Shown piece by piece: positions 8,745-18,923 of a stretch of DNA of 64,000 bases. The position numbers and the translations under genes are program-made. The notes beneath the pieces were generated by a model. The model did no database searches. It saw nothing but the letters and a program-made list of their open reading frames with translations, and was not told where the DNA came from. Numbering within the stretch: position 1 is the stretch's first letter; every line of letters starts with the position of its first letter. This stretch comes from Weissella bombi (GTDB lineage: Bacteria; Bacillota; Bacilli; Lactobacillales; Lactobacillaceae): NCBI RefSeq assembly GCF_900094835.1, contig NZ_FMAO01000003.1:62001-126000 (forward strand), in the 5' to 3' direction.

Positions 8745-11537
8745 TTATTCTAATCCTTCTGTTAATGCTTCAGGGAAGTTCTCACGCACAATTTGTGCTT
8801 CGTGAGCTGATAACATAGGGAAATCTTTATCTGTACCTAAATCAGTGTGATACATACGGTCACGAGGAGATACCTCACCAACTGCATGTTCAACCTTCAT
8901 TTGGTAACCATTATAATTTTCTGAATCTGCTGGTGCATCAGCAACATTTTCTAGATGTAATTGAGATACAAGCAACAAGACACGAATATCTTGATTTAGT
9001 GATTCAACCATCTTAGCTTGCTCATCAGTCAAGTATAACGTCAAAGCGGCTTCAGCAGGCTTACCAATTAACTTAGCATTACGAGCTACTTCTAATGCCT
9101 TGTTAGCTGCATCACGAAGTGTCATAAAGGCATCCCAATTAGCAAACAATTCCGTATTATCTCCCAAGTCTTCCACTTCAGGCATATCAGTTAGATAAGC
9201 AAAGTCTTCAGTTTCGTATGGAAGATACTCAAAAATTTCTTCTGCTGTGTGTGGCAAGATTGGCAAAATCAATTTATCCAGTGCAACAACAATCTTGTAC
9301 AAAACTGTTTGCAATGAACGACGCAAGTGACCATCTGGTGCTTCAACGTACAAAATATCCTTTGCGAAGTCCAAATAGAACGCTGACAAATCAACATTAA
9401 TAAAGTTAATCAATAACTTGTGAACGGTTTGGAAGTCATACTCATCATAAGCTGCTTTAAATTCACCAATTAATTGATTGAAACGTGCATAGAAATATTG
9501 ATCAACAGCCGTCATATCGTCATAAGCGACTGCATTTTCATTAGGATTGAAATCCGAAGTATTTGCCAACAAGAAGCGCATCGTATTACGAATCTTACGG
9601 TAAGTTTCTGAAGTTTGTGACAAAATATCCATCGAAACACGTACATCAGCTGATGTATCAACAGCTGAGACCCACAAACGAATAATTTCAGCACCCATTT
9701 GCTTAATAACTTCATTTGGCTCAATTGTATTACCAATTGATTTTGACATCTTCTCACCATTACCATCCAAAGTAAATCCTTGTGAGACAACTTGCTTATA
9801 TGGTGCCTTACCAGTAACAGCAACAGATGTAATTAGTGATGAATTAAACCAACCACGATATTGGTCAGAACCTTCCAAAACTAATGTTTCGGGGAATTCT
9901 AACTCCGGACGCGTTGCCATAACACCTTGATGAGAAGTTCCTGAATCAAACCAAACATCCATAATGTCTGTTTCTTTAGTAAACTCACCATTTGGTGAAT
10001 GCTCATTTGTATAACCATCAGGTAACAATTCCTTAGCATCACGTTCAAACCAAACAGTTGAACCATGCTCAGCAACTAAATCAGCGACATGATCAATAAT
10101 TTCTGGATCAACAATAGCTGTTCCATCTTCAGCGTAAAAAATTGGTAGTGGTACACCCCATACACGTTGACGAGAAATAACCCAATCACCGCGATCACGA
10201 ATCATGTTGTAAAGACGCTTCTTACCCCATTCTGGCTTAAATGTTACATCATCTAAGGCATCCAAAATTTCTTGACGGAAATTATCAATAGAAGCAAACC
10301 ATTGTGGCACAGCACGGAAAATAACTGGCTTTTTAGTACGCCAATCAAATGGGTAACTGTGTGTAATTGGTTCTGATTTAACCAAAGCATCTACGTCACG
10401 CAATTTTTGCAAAGAAATTTCATTGGCATCATCATAAAAGACACCTTCGAAATCTGGACCTGCTTCAGCCGTCAAATATCCACGATCATCAACATTCATA
10501 ATTGGCTTGATATCATAACGTTGACCAGTCATAAAGTCATCTTCACCAAATCCTGGGGCTGTGTGAACCAAACCAGTTCCAGTGTCATCAGTAACATAGT
10601 CAGCCAAAACAACTAAAATATCACGATCCATATATGGATGCTTAGTAACCATATATTCTAGGTCTTTACCTTCAAACGTTGCCAAGACATTAACGCCTTC
10701 CCAACCAAACTTTTCAGAAAGTGAAGGTAACAATGATTCAGCAATTAAGTACTTCTTTTCTGAACCATTAGGTTGAACTTGAACATACTTAAAATCAGGA
10801 TGTACAGCAAGTGCTTGTGAAGCTGGTACCGTCCATGGTGTCGTTGTCCAAGCAATCATGTACGTGTCTTCATCAAGTAAGCCTTTACCATCCTTTACTT
10901 GCTCAGTAATAAAAGCAGACTCTGAAGTAACATCATGATATTCAATTTCGGCCATTGCCAAAGCAGATTCTGAAGACCATGACCAAAAGACAGGCTTCTT
11001 ACCACGATAAATCAATTGACGCTTGGCCATACTTCCGAATACACGTAGTTGTGCTGCCTCAAACTCAGGTTGTAACGTTAGATAAGGATTATCCCAATCT
11101 GCTGAAACACCTAAACGCTTAAAATCAGCCATTTGCTTCTTAACTTGTTTATGAGCAAATTCATCAGCCATTTTACGCCAAATAACTGGTCCAACCTTTT
11201 TACGATCCTTACCTGCTTTGGTCAATTGTTGTTCAATTGGCAACCCATGAGTATCCCATCCAGGTACATAAGGTGCATAAAAACCATTCATTGACTTATA
11301 ACGAACAATAATATCTTTTGAAATTTTGTTCATCGCATGACCAATATGGATATTTCCATTTGCATATGGAGGTCCATCATGAAGCATAAATGAGGGCTTT
11401 CCTTCATTTAATTTTTGGCGACGCTCATATACTTTATTTTCAAACCAAATATTTTCGCGTTGTAATTCTGTTTGTGGTAAATTACCACGCATTGGAAACT
11501 TAGTCTTACCAAGATTTAGTGTCTTCTTGATTTTCAT
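8745..11537 (-). CDS. ileS: Isoleucyl-tRNA synthetase
   Basis: 930 residues of class I synthetase that charges tRNA-Ile. HIGH motif HIGHAMNK at residues 64-71, editing (CP1) domain with [15 protein letters not shown] motif [10 protein letters not shown] near 595, and anticodon-binding C-terminal region. The C-terminal zinc knuckle of bacterial IleRS is recognisable ([12 protein letters not shown] ... LSAHEA) but all four cysteines are replaced by Ser, Asp, Ser and Glu; the whole protein contains no cysteine. Expression is under the T-box leader just upstream. It sits at the downstream end of the division cluster, as in many lactobacilli. Confidence 0.97.
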   Translation of the reverse strand: MKIKKTLNLGKTKFPMRGNLPQTELQRENIWFENKVYERRQKLNEGKPSFMLHDGPPYANGNIHIGHAMNKISKDIIVRYKSMNGFYAPYVPGWDTHGLPIEQQLTKAGKDRKKVGPVIWRKMADEFAHKQVKKQMADFKRLGVSADWDNPYLTLQPEFEAAQLRVFGSMAKRQLIYRGKKPVFWSWSSESALAMAEIEYHDVTSESAFITEQVKDGKGLLDEDTYMIAWTTTPWTVPASQALAVHPDFKYVQVQPNGSEKKYLIAESLLPSLSEKFGWEGVNVLATFEGKDLEYMVTKHPYMDRDILVVLADYVTDDTGTGLVHTAPGFGEDDFMTGQRYDIKPIMNVDDRGYLTAEAGPDFEGVFYDDANEISLQKLRDVDALVKSEPITHSYPFDWRTKKPVIFRAVPQWFASIDNFRQEILDALDDVTFKPEWGKKRLYNMIRDRGDWVISRQRVWGVPLPIFYAEDGTAIVDPEIIDHVADLVAEHGSTVWFERDAKELLPDGYTNEHSPNGEFTKETDIMDVWFDSGTSHQGVMATRPELEFPETLVLEGSDQYRGWFNSSLITSVAVTGKAPYKQVVSQGFTLDGNGEKMSKSIGNTIEPNEVIKQMGAEIIRLWVSAVDTSADVRVSMDILSQTSETYRKIRNTMRFLLANTSDFNPNENAVAYDDMTAVDQYFYARFNQLIGEFKAAYDEYDFQTVHKLLINFINVDLSAFYLDFAKDILYVEAPDGHLRRSLQTVLYKIVVALDKLILPILPHTAEEIFEYLPYETEDFAYLTDMPEVEDLGDNTELFANWDAFMTLRDAANKALEVARNAKLIGKPAEAALTLYLTDEQAKMVESLNQDIRVLLLVSQLHLENVADAPADSENYNGYQMKVEHAVGEVSPRDRMYHTDLGTDKDFPMLSAHEAQIVRENFPEALTEGLE

Positions 11538-11595
11538 AATTATTTCCTTTCCTTTCTATTGCACAATATTTTTTGCTATAAATTATTACTGTAAT

Positions 11596-11790
11596 AAAAA
11601 ACGTCCTACATTAGTCAAAATAACTAGTGCGGGACGTTTTTTACGTGGTACCACCCGAATTTACAGTTTAACAATCTAAACTGCCTCTTCAAAATATGTG
11701 TACTAATTTTCTGCTGATAAATATAATTCGTTACTATCTTAGGCTTTCACCACATCCTAAGTCGCTGGTTAGAATAAATTATACAGTTTG
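11596..11790 (-). ncRNA. T-box leader (tRNA-Ile sensing) of ileS
   Basis: The minus strand carries the T-box core GGGTGGTACCACG (11644-11656) immediately before a terminator hairpin ending in T6 (11596-11642). Upstream lie stem-loops, including CTTAGG/CCTAAG. An ATC triplet (11716-11718, followed by A) sits just after the helix that would flank the specifier loop, matching isoleucine. Uncharged tRNA-Ile would stabilise the antiterminator and switch ileS on. A TATAAT lies near 11778-11783 but may instead form part of the first stem, so the promoter is uncertain. Confidence 0.9.
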
Positions 11791-11822
11791 ATCAGAAACT
11801 TTATGTTATCTATAATAGCTAA

Positions 11823-12470
11823 TTACTTATCTTTATTCAAGAAATTTTCTGAATCTTCGTCATCTTCAGGGAAAATAACAACCGTTTCAGTATCTTGGCT
11901 TACCTCTTCAGGCGCTGGTTCTTCTTCTGCTTGTTCTGAAACAGCTGCTGCTGATGGCTCTTGATATGCTGCTGGTGTTTGGAAAGCGTTCCATTCATCC
12001 GTTTGTACCATATCTAATTGCGCACGTAGCAAGCCCTCGATTTTAGCTTTAAAGGCACCCATTTCTTGATCCAAACCTTCTTTTTCAGCAACTAATGTTT
12101 CATTTTTAGTTTGTGAATCTGTCAATAGTGCATTTGCTTTTGCGTTAGCTTCCATCACAATTTTTTGTGCTTCTGCTTGTGCTTGTTGCAAAGCAGCCTC
12201 AGCTTCTGCTTCTGTTTGCTTCTTCAAACGATCTGCAGCTTCTTGTGCAATCAAGATTGATGAATTAACTGATTGTTTCATTTCTTCAACTTGCTTTGCA
12301 TTTGCATCGGCTTCAGCTAATTGTGTTTTCAAAGTTTGATTCTCTTGCAACAAAGAATCAAAATCATCCACAATACGATCTAAAAAGTCTGTAACTTCCG
12401 CTTTGTCATACCATTTGTTACGACTAGTCGTAAATTCTTTTGCATGAATTTCCTGTGGGGTTAATGTCAT
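11823..12470 (-). CDS. divIVA: DivIVA domain cell-division protein
   Basis: 215 residues. The N-terminus (MTLTPQEIHAKEFTTSRNKWYDKAEVTDFLD...) is the membrane-binding DivIVA domain; residues 30-140 form a coiled coil rich in Ala, Gln and Glu, followed by an acidic low-complexity tail. The protein marks curved membrane at septa and poles and helps place division or wall synthesis. Shares the minus-strand division operon; 14 bp after ylmH with a GGAG site. Confidence 0.93.
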   Translation of the reverse strand: MTLTPQEIHAKEFTTSRNKWYDKAEVTDFLDRIVDDFDSLLQENQTLKTQLAEADANAKQVEEMKQSVNSSILIAQEAADRLKKQTEAEAEAALQQAQAEAQKIVMEANAKANALLTDSQTKNETLVAEKEGLDQEMGAFKAKIEGLLRAQLDMVQTDEWNAFQTPAAYQEPSAAAVSEQAEEEPAPEEVSQDTETVVIFPEDDEDSENFLNKDK

Positions 12471-12484
12471 GAGATGTCTCCAAT

Positions 12485-13270
12485 CTATTTTTTAATTACT
12501 GCCATTGTTAAACGCCATTTATCTTTTTTTGTTAAACCATTAAGTTCATCAAGCTTTAATCGTCCATAATGTCGCACAGAAACTAAATCATTAACTGCTA
12601 AAACATAATCTGGCTTATTAATTGTTGCCCAATTAACTTTAATTAAATCATGTTCAATCATTTCTTTAGCATGGCTTCTAGAAATATTATACCCATTTGC
12701 GACAATACTATCTAGTCGCAAAGAGCTAACTGTTGTATTAATTATCACCCATTCATCATCAAGAACTGTCATATCATTTTCAGCAACTTCTTGAAAACGT
12801 ACTTTTGTTTTGCCAATACGATCTAAATGACTCAAGATGAAAGTTCCCATCGTTTTAGTAGTACTAAAATACCACTTCTCAGACTCACCTTTAATGATAT
12901 CACCTATGCTTTGGCGCGCAATACCATTATGCATAAAAGTACCCAAAATTGTACTATGATGCAACACAGTAAATTTTTCAGGATACTTAATTTGAATCAA
13001 CATCAGTTCAAAATCATCCATATCCGGTTGATAATAACTAGGTGCAATTAATAAACGTTTATTTTCTGCACCAGAATATCCACCAAATTCAAAAGTTTTA
13101 AGATCATCTTGCTGATTAACGAGTGTTTTTACAATATAAATTTCTCTTGGGTTCAAAAAATTCGTCAGAACTGGACGATACTCATCCAATACCTGACGAA
13201 CCAAACCCTCCGCTAAGTTAAGAAACGTGGTTTCATTAGGGCGGAAATGTTGTGCTACATTATCAACCAT
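12485..13270 (-). CDS. ylmH: YlmH, S4-domain RNA-binding protein
   Basis: 261 residues with a C-terminal S4 RNA-binding fold (SLRLDSIVANGYNISRSHAKEMIEHDLIKVNW, about residues 182-214). Encoded next to divIVA, yggT and sepF in most Firmicutes. Members have been linked to division in cocci and, in Bacillus, to ribosome-associated quality control on large subunits with nascent chains. The N-terminal two-thirds is a family-specific domain. Confidence 0.9.
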   Translation of the reverse strand: MVDNVAQHFRPNETTFLNLAEGLVRQVLDEYRPVLTNFLNPREIYIVKTLVNQQDDLKTFEFGGYSGAENKRLLIAPSYYQPDMDDFELMLIQIKYPEKFTVLHHSTILGTFMHNGIARQSIGDIIKGESEKWYFSTTKTMGTFILSHLDRIGKTKVRFQEVAENDMTVLDDEWVIINTTVSSLRLDSIVANGYNISRSHAKEMIEHDLIKVNWATINKPDYVLAVNDLVSVRHYGRLKLDELNGLTKKDKWRLTMAVIKK

Positions 13271-13278
13271 AAATCTCT

Positions 13279-13542
13279 CTATATCATTGTCTGAGCAATA
13301 GCTCGCAATCCCATTTCAGCTGCTTGTAGTAAAATCAATCCTACCAAAGGGGTAAAATCAATTATACCAACTGCTGGAATGAAACGACGCAACGGGTTTA
13401 ACACTAATCCGGCAATCTTTCCTAGTAGTTGACCAAATGACGATTGTTGTGCCCCAGGTAACCAAGACATCAACACCCAAATCACAATCACAAATTCTAA
13501 TGCTCGAAGTAGCAAATTCAATAATCCAAGGATTGTTGCCAT
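13279..13542 (-). CDS. yggT: YggT family membrane protein (YlmG)
   Basis: 87 residues with two hydrophobic segments (about 5-28 and 58-84) flanking the conserved NPLRRFIPAVG.IDFTPLVG motif, which identifies the YggT/YlmG family. Function unclear; in other bacteria linked to division or osmotic tolerance. It is tightly packed between ylmH (8 bp) and sepF (11 bp). Confidence 0.92.
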   Translation of the reverse strand: MATILGLLNLLLRALEFVIVIWVLMSWLPGAQQSSFGQLLGKIAGLVLNPLRRFIPAVGIIDFTPLVGLILLQAAEMGLRAIAQTMI

Positions 13543-13553
13543 ATTACCACCTA

Positions 13554-14003
13554 TTAATTAAATTGCTGGCCAAGATTCTGAGAAATAGTACCTGAAATCT
13601 CAAAATTATGTGGTGTTGCTAAAAAGATACGTTCACCAACACGCTCGATAGTTCCGTCCACTGCAAACGCTGTACCACCTAAATAGTCCAAAATACGCTT
13701 ACCAGTATTTTCATCAATTGAACCTAAGTTAACAATAACCGCTTCACCACCAAGTAATTGCGTTGCAATTGTTTGCGCATCAGCATATGTACGTGGTTCA
13801 TACAAAGCAATTTTAGCTGGCTCACCTCTTGAACCATCCATTTTAATAACATTTGCCCGACGTTCGTTAGTTGGACGAGTGGCATTGTTATTAGATTCAG
13901 TAGCGTTAGACTTTTGTTCTTCTTGGCCCTCTTCAGACTCTTCGTCTTCATAGTAGTAACTATCGTCACCACCAAAAATATAATCTTTAAATTTAAATGC
14001 CAT
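13554..14003 (-). CDS. sepF: SepF, FtsZ-associated membrane anchor
   Basis: 149 residues. A short N-terminal amphipathic segment (MAFKFKDYIFG), an acidic linker, and the C-terminal SepF core (residues 65-145) with IVNLGSIDENTGKRILDYLGGTAFAVDG. SepF polymerises, bundles FtsZ filaments and tethers them to the membrane beside FtsA. Located 11 bp after ftsZ. Confidence 0.95.
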   Translation of the reverse strand: MAFKFKDYIFGGDDSYYYEDEESEEGQEEQKSNATESNNNATRPTNERRANVIKMDGSRGEPAKIALYEPRTYADAQTIATQLLGGEAVIVNLGSIDENTGKRILDYLGGTAFAVDGTIERVGERIFLATPHNFEISGTISQNLGQQFN

Positions 14004-14014
14004 AACCAGACTCC

Positions 14015-15274
14015 TTACTTGTCACCACGTTTCATCCAATTAAAGTAAGCTGGACGTTCAATCTCTTCATCAGCTGAACTTGATTGGGCAGGGGTTGACT
14101 GTTGTGCAGGTTGTTGTGATGGCGCAGCTGATTGAACAGGTGCACTTTGTTGAGGTTGTACCTTGTCGTTTGGTGTACCCCAGTCAGCAAATGGGTCATT
14201 ATTAACAATTGGTTGTTGCGCCTTTGGTTGTTGTTGAACAGGTTGCTCAGGTGCTACAGACTGAAATGGGCTAGCTTGTTGTGTTGATCCCAAGTTAATC
14301 TCTGGACGTGGTGTTTCTGGACGGTCAATGCCAGTTGCAATAACTGTAACCACAAGGTCCCCGTCCATTTCCATATCAATTGTCGTACCAAAGATAATGT
14401 CAACATCAGTACCTGAAGCTTGCGCAATAGTCTCTGAAGCTTCTTGTGCCTCAAACAATGACATGTCTGCGCCACCCTTAACAGATAGCAAGACGTTTGT
14501 TGCGCCTTCAATTTTAGCTTCCAACAATGGTGATGCAATTGCCTTACGAGTCGCCTCAGCAGCACGGTTTTCACCAGATGCAGAACCAATTCCCATCAAG
14601 GCTGTACCTTGTCCGGCCATGGCTGTCTTAACATCGGCAAAGTCCAAGTTAATAATTCCTGGCTTGGTAATCAAATCAGAAATACCTGAAACTCCTTGCT
14701 CCAAGACATCATCAACCATCTTAAAGGCTTCCATAATCGGAGCCTTCTTATCAACAATTTGTAACAAGTTGTTGTTGGCAATAACGATTAATGTATCAAC
14801 ATTTTCCTTTAACTTTGCTAATCCTTCACTAGCTGATTTACCACGGCGAGGACCTTCAAAAGAAAATGGACGAGTCACAACACCAATTGTCAACGCACCA
14901 GAATCTTTAGCAATTTTTGCAATAACAGGAGCTGCACCAGTTCCTGTTCCACCACCCATACCAGCAGTAACAAAGACCATATCAGCCCCTTGCAAGGCTT
15001 CAGTCAATTCTTGTTCGCTTTCCTTAGCTGCAGCTTCTCCAACTTCAGGACGAGCACCAGCACCCAATCCACGAGTAGCTTTTGATCCGATTTGAATCTT
15101 GTTTTCTGCTGAAGAACGCTCAAGAGCTTGTGCATCAGTGTTGGCAACGATAAATTCAACGCCTTCTACGCCATCAGTCACCATTTGGTTAACGGCATTA
15201 CCACCACCGCCACCAACTCCGATAACTTTAATTGTTGCACCGTATTCTTGGTTCATGTCCATTTGAAAATCCAT
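14015..15274 (-). CDS. ftsZ: FtsZ, tubulin-like division GTPase
   Basis: 419 residues. The tubulin signature GGGTGTG is at residues 107-113, with the N-terminal [10 protein letters not shown] nucleotide loop and the T7 region NLDFADV. After the GTPase core (to about 325) comes a Gln/Pro/Ser-rich linker of about 75 residues and the conserved C-terminal peptide [11 protein letters not shown] that binds FtsA and SepF. Forms the Z ring. It follows ftsA by 29 bp. Confidence 0.98.
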   Translation of the reverse strand: MDFQMDMNQEYGATIKVIGVGGGGGNAVNQMVTDGVEGVEFIVANTDAQALERSSAENKIQIGSKATRGLGAGARPEVGEAAAKESEQELTEALQGADMVFVTAGMGGGTGTGAAPVIAKIAKDSGALTIGVVTRPFSFEGPRRGKSASEGLAKLKENVDTLIVIANNNLLQIVDKKAPIMEAFKMVDDVLEQGVSGISDLITKPGIINLDFADVKTAMAGQGTALMGIGSASGENRAAEATRKAIASPLLEAKIEGATNVLLSVKGGADMSLFEAQEASETIAQASGTDVDIIFGTTIDMEMDGDLVVTVIATGIDRPETPRPEINLGSTQQASPFQSVAPEQPVQQQPKAQQPIVNNDPFADWGTPNDKVQPQQSAPVQSAAPSQQPAQQSTPAQSSSADEEIERPAYFNWMKRGDK

Positions 15275-15303
15275 ATTGAACTCCTTTTTTATTAATTTAT
15301 GAA

Positions 15304-16692
15304 TTAGTCAAAGAAATCCTTAAAGAAAGTCTTAATTCGATTTTCCTTCTTAGGTTGTTCTTCATCAGTAAACTCAGTCGGTTCAGCCGCTTCATTCTCA
15401 ACTTGAGAATCAGGTTGCTTTACGACCTTCTGTTGTTGTTTTTGTTGTCGTAACCTTGGCTTTGGTTTCTCAACTGCGTTTTCATTAGTCATTGCTGGGG
15501 CTTGATTTTGTTGTCCCAAAACAACTAATGGCAAACCATACAAAGCTTGCTTAACAATCAATTGGATAGGTGTTTGTTGTGCTGCATAATGAACTAACGC
15601 CCATGAACCAGCATAACCCGGATGACGTAAGCCAATATCATCAGGTGCAAACAACCTTGTTTGTACTTTATAGGTTGAATGGATTGCTTCCGGAATACCA
15701 CGCAATGCGGCACCACCACCGGTTACAATCACACCACCTGGCATTTGAAAAGCTCCGACCATATCAAGCTTCTCACCAAGCTTACCTAATATTTGCATAA
15801 CTCGTGCTTCAATAATTTGTGCTAGAAGTTGCTCTGAAATTTGTTCAGGCTCCTCTGCACTAATTTTCTTAATTACTAATTGATTGTCTTCTTGTGATAA
15901 CTCTGAAAGTGCAAAACCAGAATCTAGTTTTAGCATATCAGCATCATGTAAACCTAATTCAAGAACTGCACTAATATCACGTGAAATGTTATCACTTCCA
16001 GCTGGGAAAGATGATAAGAATTTCAATTGGTGTTCATGAACGACTGTTGCCGACGTTTGACCAGCTCCCATATCCAGTATAATCGTACCAAATTCTTGCT
16101 GACCATCATCTAACAATGTTTTACTGTATGCTAATGGTGCCAAAACGAAATCACGTAGTCTTAGTCCCGCCTTACTAATTGCAAGACGTAAGTTTCCCAT
16201 AACATTCCGTGGTGCAGTATATGCGATACCATTCATCGCAAGACGCATCCCCACCATATCATTTGGATCTTGAATACCATCAAAATCATCAACGACAAAT
16301 TCCGTTGGAATTAACTCAACAACTTCACGATCTGCAGGTAATTGGATTTTCACTGCTTCTTGAACAGTGTTAGCAACATCTTCATATGAAATATGTTGAC
16401 TATCCTTAACGGTTACAGTTCCTTTAACATGTTGAATTTGAATATTACTTGCGGGTAAACTTGCAACCACTTCTGTAATTGGCTGTTCAGTTTGCTCATT
16501 TATTTGTGCCACTGCTTGACGAATATCAGTTGCTGTTGCATCAATATCAACAACAACACCCTTCTTGACACCGTGTGAAACAGAACGACCAACCGCTACA
16601 ATATTAGCCTGTTGATCTCTAACATCTGCTGCAAGCACTTTAATGGTGTTAGTCCCCACATCAAGACCAACAATTAATCCATGGTTGGCCAT
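15304..16692 (-). CDS. ftsA: FtsA, actin-like division protein
   Basis: 462 residues of the actin/Hsp70 fold with phosphate-1 loop [11 protein letters not shown] near the start, SHS2 (1c) domain, and a second phosphate loop in [11 protein letters not shown]. It ends in a basic/aromatic helix ([13 protein letters not shown]) expected to bind membrane. The roughly 75-residue Gln/Lys-rich stretch before that helix is long for FtsA. It links FtsZ to the membrane and divisome. Confidence 0.97.
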   Translation of the reverse strand: MANHGLIVGLDVGTNTIKVLAADVRDQQANIVAVGRSVSHGVKKGVVVDIDATATDIRQAVAQINEQTEQPITEVVASLPASNIQIQHVKGTVTVKDSQHISYEDVANTVQEAVKIQLPADREVVELIPTEFVVDDFDGIQDPNDMVGMRLAMNGIAYTAPRNVMGNLRLAISKAGLRLRDFVLAPLAYSKTLLDDGQQEFGTIILDMGAGQTSATVVHEHQLKFLSSFPAGSDNISRDISAVLELGLHDADMLKLDSGFALSELSQEDNQLVIKKISAEEPEQISEQLLAQIIEARVMQILGKLGEKLDMVGAFQMPGGVIVTGGGAALRGIPEAIHSTYKVQTRLFAPDDIGLRHPGYAGSWALVHYAAQQTPIQLIVKQALYGLPLVVLGQQNQAPAMTNENAVEKPKPRLRQQKQQQKVVKQPDSQVENEAAEPTEFTDEEQPKKENRIKTFFKDFFD

Positions 16693-16800
16693 CTTAATTC
16701 CTCCTTTTGACTACCATACAAAATGTTCATTTTAATAAACAATTCTTTAAGAATAATACCATACTTTAGGGTCAATCTTCCAGACCTGGGCTTAGTTTTA

Positions 16801-17784
16801 TTACTTATATGGCCTAAAATAAGCACCAACTTGTAAATCTGCTTGCCCGGTTTGCTTTAATTGCGCCACCATTCCTGGATAATACTTCATTTTTTTCGAT
16901 AATTCATTTGCACTAATCAAAACTTCATTACCATCGTTCATATAAATTAATAAACGTTGATTATTCTGTTTTGTTGGTGACCAAACAATTTCAGAAACAG
17001 CGTGACGCAAAGGCGTTGATAATTTACCAAATTCGGACAATGCCTTATGTAATTGTTTTGCAGATGTAAAGCCATCATAAAGGGGCAAACCACCTATCTG
17101 CTGGTCACTCACTTCGTGATTTAGCATATCACCATTTTCTAAAATGGGATAATACTGATTACCTGCTTTTACATAGCCAACTTTAACAATTTCATCAACT
17201 TTAACTTGTAATGTATTATCTGACTTTAAAGTTAATTTTAAATGATTAATTTGTGGATTTTTACTTTTAGCTTCCTTACTAAAATAATCACTTTGATACA
17301 AAGTTGTTAAAAGAGGTTGTCCTTTTTGTAAACCTGCTGCTTTTAAAACTGCTTTATTAGATAATTCTTGGGTACCAACAACATCATATTTCTGCACCTG
17401 ACTAGCTGGTGAAATTAAATAAATTAAGCCAGCCGCTACAATTAGTAATACAATAATTGCCTTAACCGCCCGCCATTCGTGTGGAAATAATAATTGTTTC
17501 CATCCAATCAACCAATGACTACCAGATTTTTTACCAACGTTTTGATTTTTATCTGTTTTCTCTTCAGTCGATAACGCTTTTTTATCAGCTGATTCAACCG
17601 GCCTCTTTTTATCCGCTTTAATACGTGCCCTTTTTGACGGCTTTTTGACTTTACTAGTCTTTTTTGACAACTTAGGCTTCGATGACTTGCCGTCCCCAGA
17701 TAACAGTTCATTTAAATGAGCTTGAATATCTGAAGAATTCGCATTGTCTTGTTCATTATGCGGATTTTCCTTTTTCTCAGTCAT
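16801..17784 (-). CDS. divIB: DivIB (FtsQ) division protein
   Basis: 327 residues: a Lys-rich cytoplasmic N-terminus (to about 100), one membrane helix (AIIVLLIVAAGLIYLIS, about 109-125), then an extracellular POTRA/beta region. Interacts with FtsL and DivIC and stabilises the septal wall-synthesis complex. It starts 30 bp after murG and is separated from ftsA by 108 bp with no clear terminator. Confidence 0.93.
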   Translation of the reverse strand: MTEKKENPHNEQDNANSSDIQAHLNELLSGDGKSSKPKLSKKTSKVKKPSKRARIKADKKRPVESADKKALSTEEKTDKNQNVGKKSGSHWLIGWKQLLFPHEWRAVKAIIVLLIVAAGLIYLISPASQVQKYDVVGTQELSNKAVLKAAGLQKGQPLLTTLYQSDYFSKEAKSKNPQINHLKLTLKSDNTLQVKVDEIVKVGYVKAGNQYYPILENGDMLNHEVSDQQIGGLPLYDGFTSAKQLHKALSEFGKLSTPLRHAVSEIVWSPTKQNNQRLLIYMNDGNEVLISANELSKKMKYYPGMVAQLKQTGQADLQVGAYFRPYK

Positions 17785-17814
17785 CGCAATCTCCTACAAT
17801 ATTCCACATTCAGT

Positions 17815-18912
17815 CTACTTAATAACACTTTTGATTAAGGCAATAAATTGATCAGCGGCATCAGGAACCCCCATCTTCATCGCTGCATTAGCCATAATTT
17901 GGCGTTTATTCTCATCAGTCATTAATTGATCAATAGTTGCAAATAGTGTCGTTCCAGACAATGAATCTTCCGTAATCATCTCCGCTGCACCTGCACTAGC
18001 CAAGCTACGCGCATTTTTAGTTTGATGATCATTAGTAACATACGGACTAGGAATTAAAATCATTGGCTTTCCCAAAGCAGTCTGTTCAGCTAAACTTGTT
18101 GCTCCCGCGCGACCGACAACTAAGGATACTCTAGGCATTAGTTGTGGCATATTGCTGATATATGGTACGACAGCAATATTTTTAGCAACGTTAATCTTAC
18201 GGTCAATCATTTGTTGTTTGACATCCTCATAACGCTTAGCTCCTGTTACAAAAATAACTTGGTAAGGCTTCTCAGCAAAATCATTTAACGTAGCGACCAT
18301 TGAATCATTAATCTTAATGGCCCCTTGTGACCCACCGAACACTAATACTGTTGGTACATTAGCACTTAGGCCAAGTTCATCCCAATTAAAGCTACCTTGA
18401 CCATCCACAACTTCTTGTGCCCTAGGATTACCAACAACAGTTGCTAAGTTATCTTTAAAAGCAGGCAAAGCCGCTGGAAAAGCAACACCCACCTTTGTAA
18501 CTTTACGAGCCAAAAACTTATTCGTTACACCAACAACTGAATTTTGCTCATGTATAACTGTTGGAATTCCCATCTGTTGCGCTGCATATAACACAGGACC
18601 TGAGACATAACCACCAGTTCCAACAACAACATCAGGTTTAAAAACTTCTAAATACTTCTTAGCCTCACGAGTTGCTTTTAAAAATAAGTAAATAGTCTTG
18701 AAGTTATCAAGTGATAGTGAACGGTGAAAGCCTTGCACACGCAAAGACTTAAAATCAAAACCAGCTTCCGGAACAATGTTTCCTTCAAGGCCACGCTCAC
18801 TACCGATATACAACACTTTAGTATCGGGTTCTAACGCCTTCAAACGCTTAACCGTTGCCAAGGCAGGATAAATATGACCGCCAGTTCCACCACCAGATAC
18901 AATAATACGCAT
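17815..18912 (-). CDS. murG: MurG, lipid II synthase (GlcNAc transferase)
   Basis: 365 residues of GT28 glycosyltransferase. It adds GlcNAc from UDP-GlcNAc to lipid I on the inner membrane face, giving lipid II. Glycine-rich loop SGGGTGGHIYPAL at residues 6-18, second G-loop FGGSQGA, and the donor site region GRAGATSLAE. Follows murD by 11 bp. Confidence 0.97.
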   Translation of the reverse strand: MRIIVSGGGTGGHIYPALATVKRLKALEPDTKVLYIGSERGLEGNIVPEAGFDFKSLRVQGFHRSLSLDNFKTIYLFLKATREAKKYLEVFKPDVVVGTGGYVSGPVLYAAQQMGIPTVIHEQNSVVGVTNKFLARKVTKVGVAFPAALPAFKDNLATVVGNPRAQEVVDGQGSFNWDELGLSANVPTVLVFGGSQGAIKINDSMVATLNDFAEKPYQVIFVTGAKRYEDVKQQMIDRKINVAKNIAVVPYISNMPQLMPRVSLVVGRAGATSLAEQTALGKPMILIPSPYVTNDHQTKNARSLASAGAAEMITEDSLSGTTLFATIDQLMTDENKRQIMANAAMKMGVPDAADQFIALIKSVIK

Positions 18913-18923
18913 GTTGAATCCTC

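Noticed and set aside
14328-15095. A 255-codon open frame antisense to ftsZ
   Set aside because: It mirrors the codon bias of ftsZ, has no ribosome site and its protein resembles nothing.
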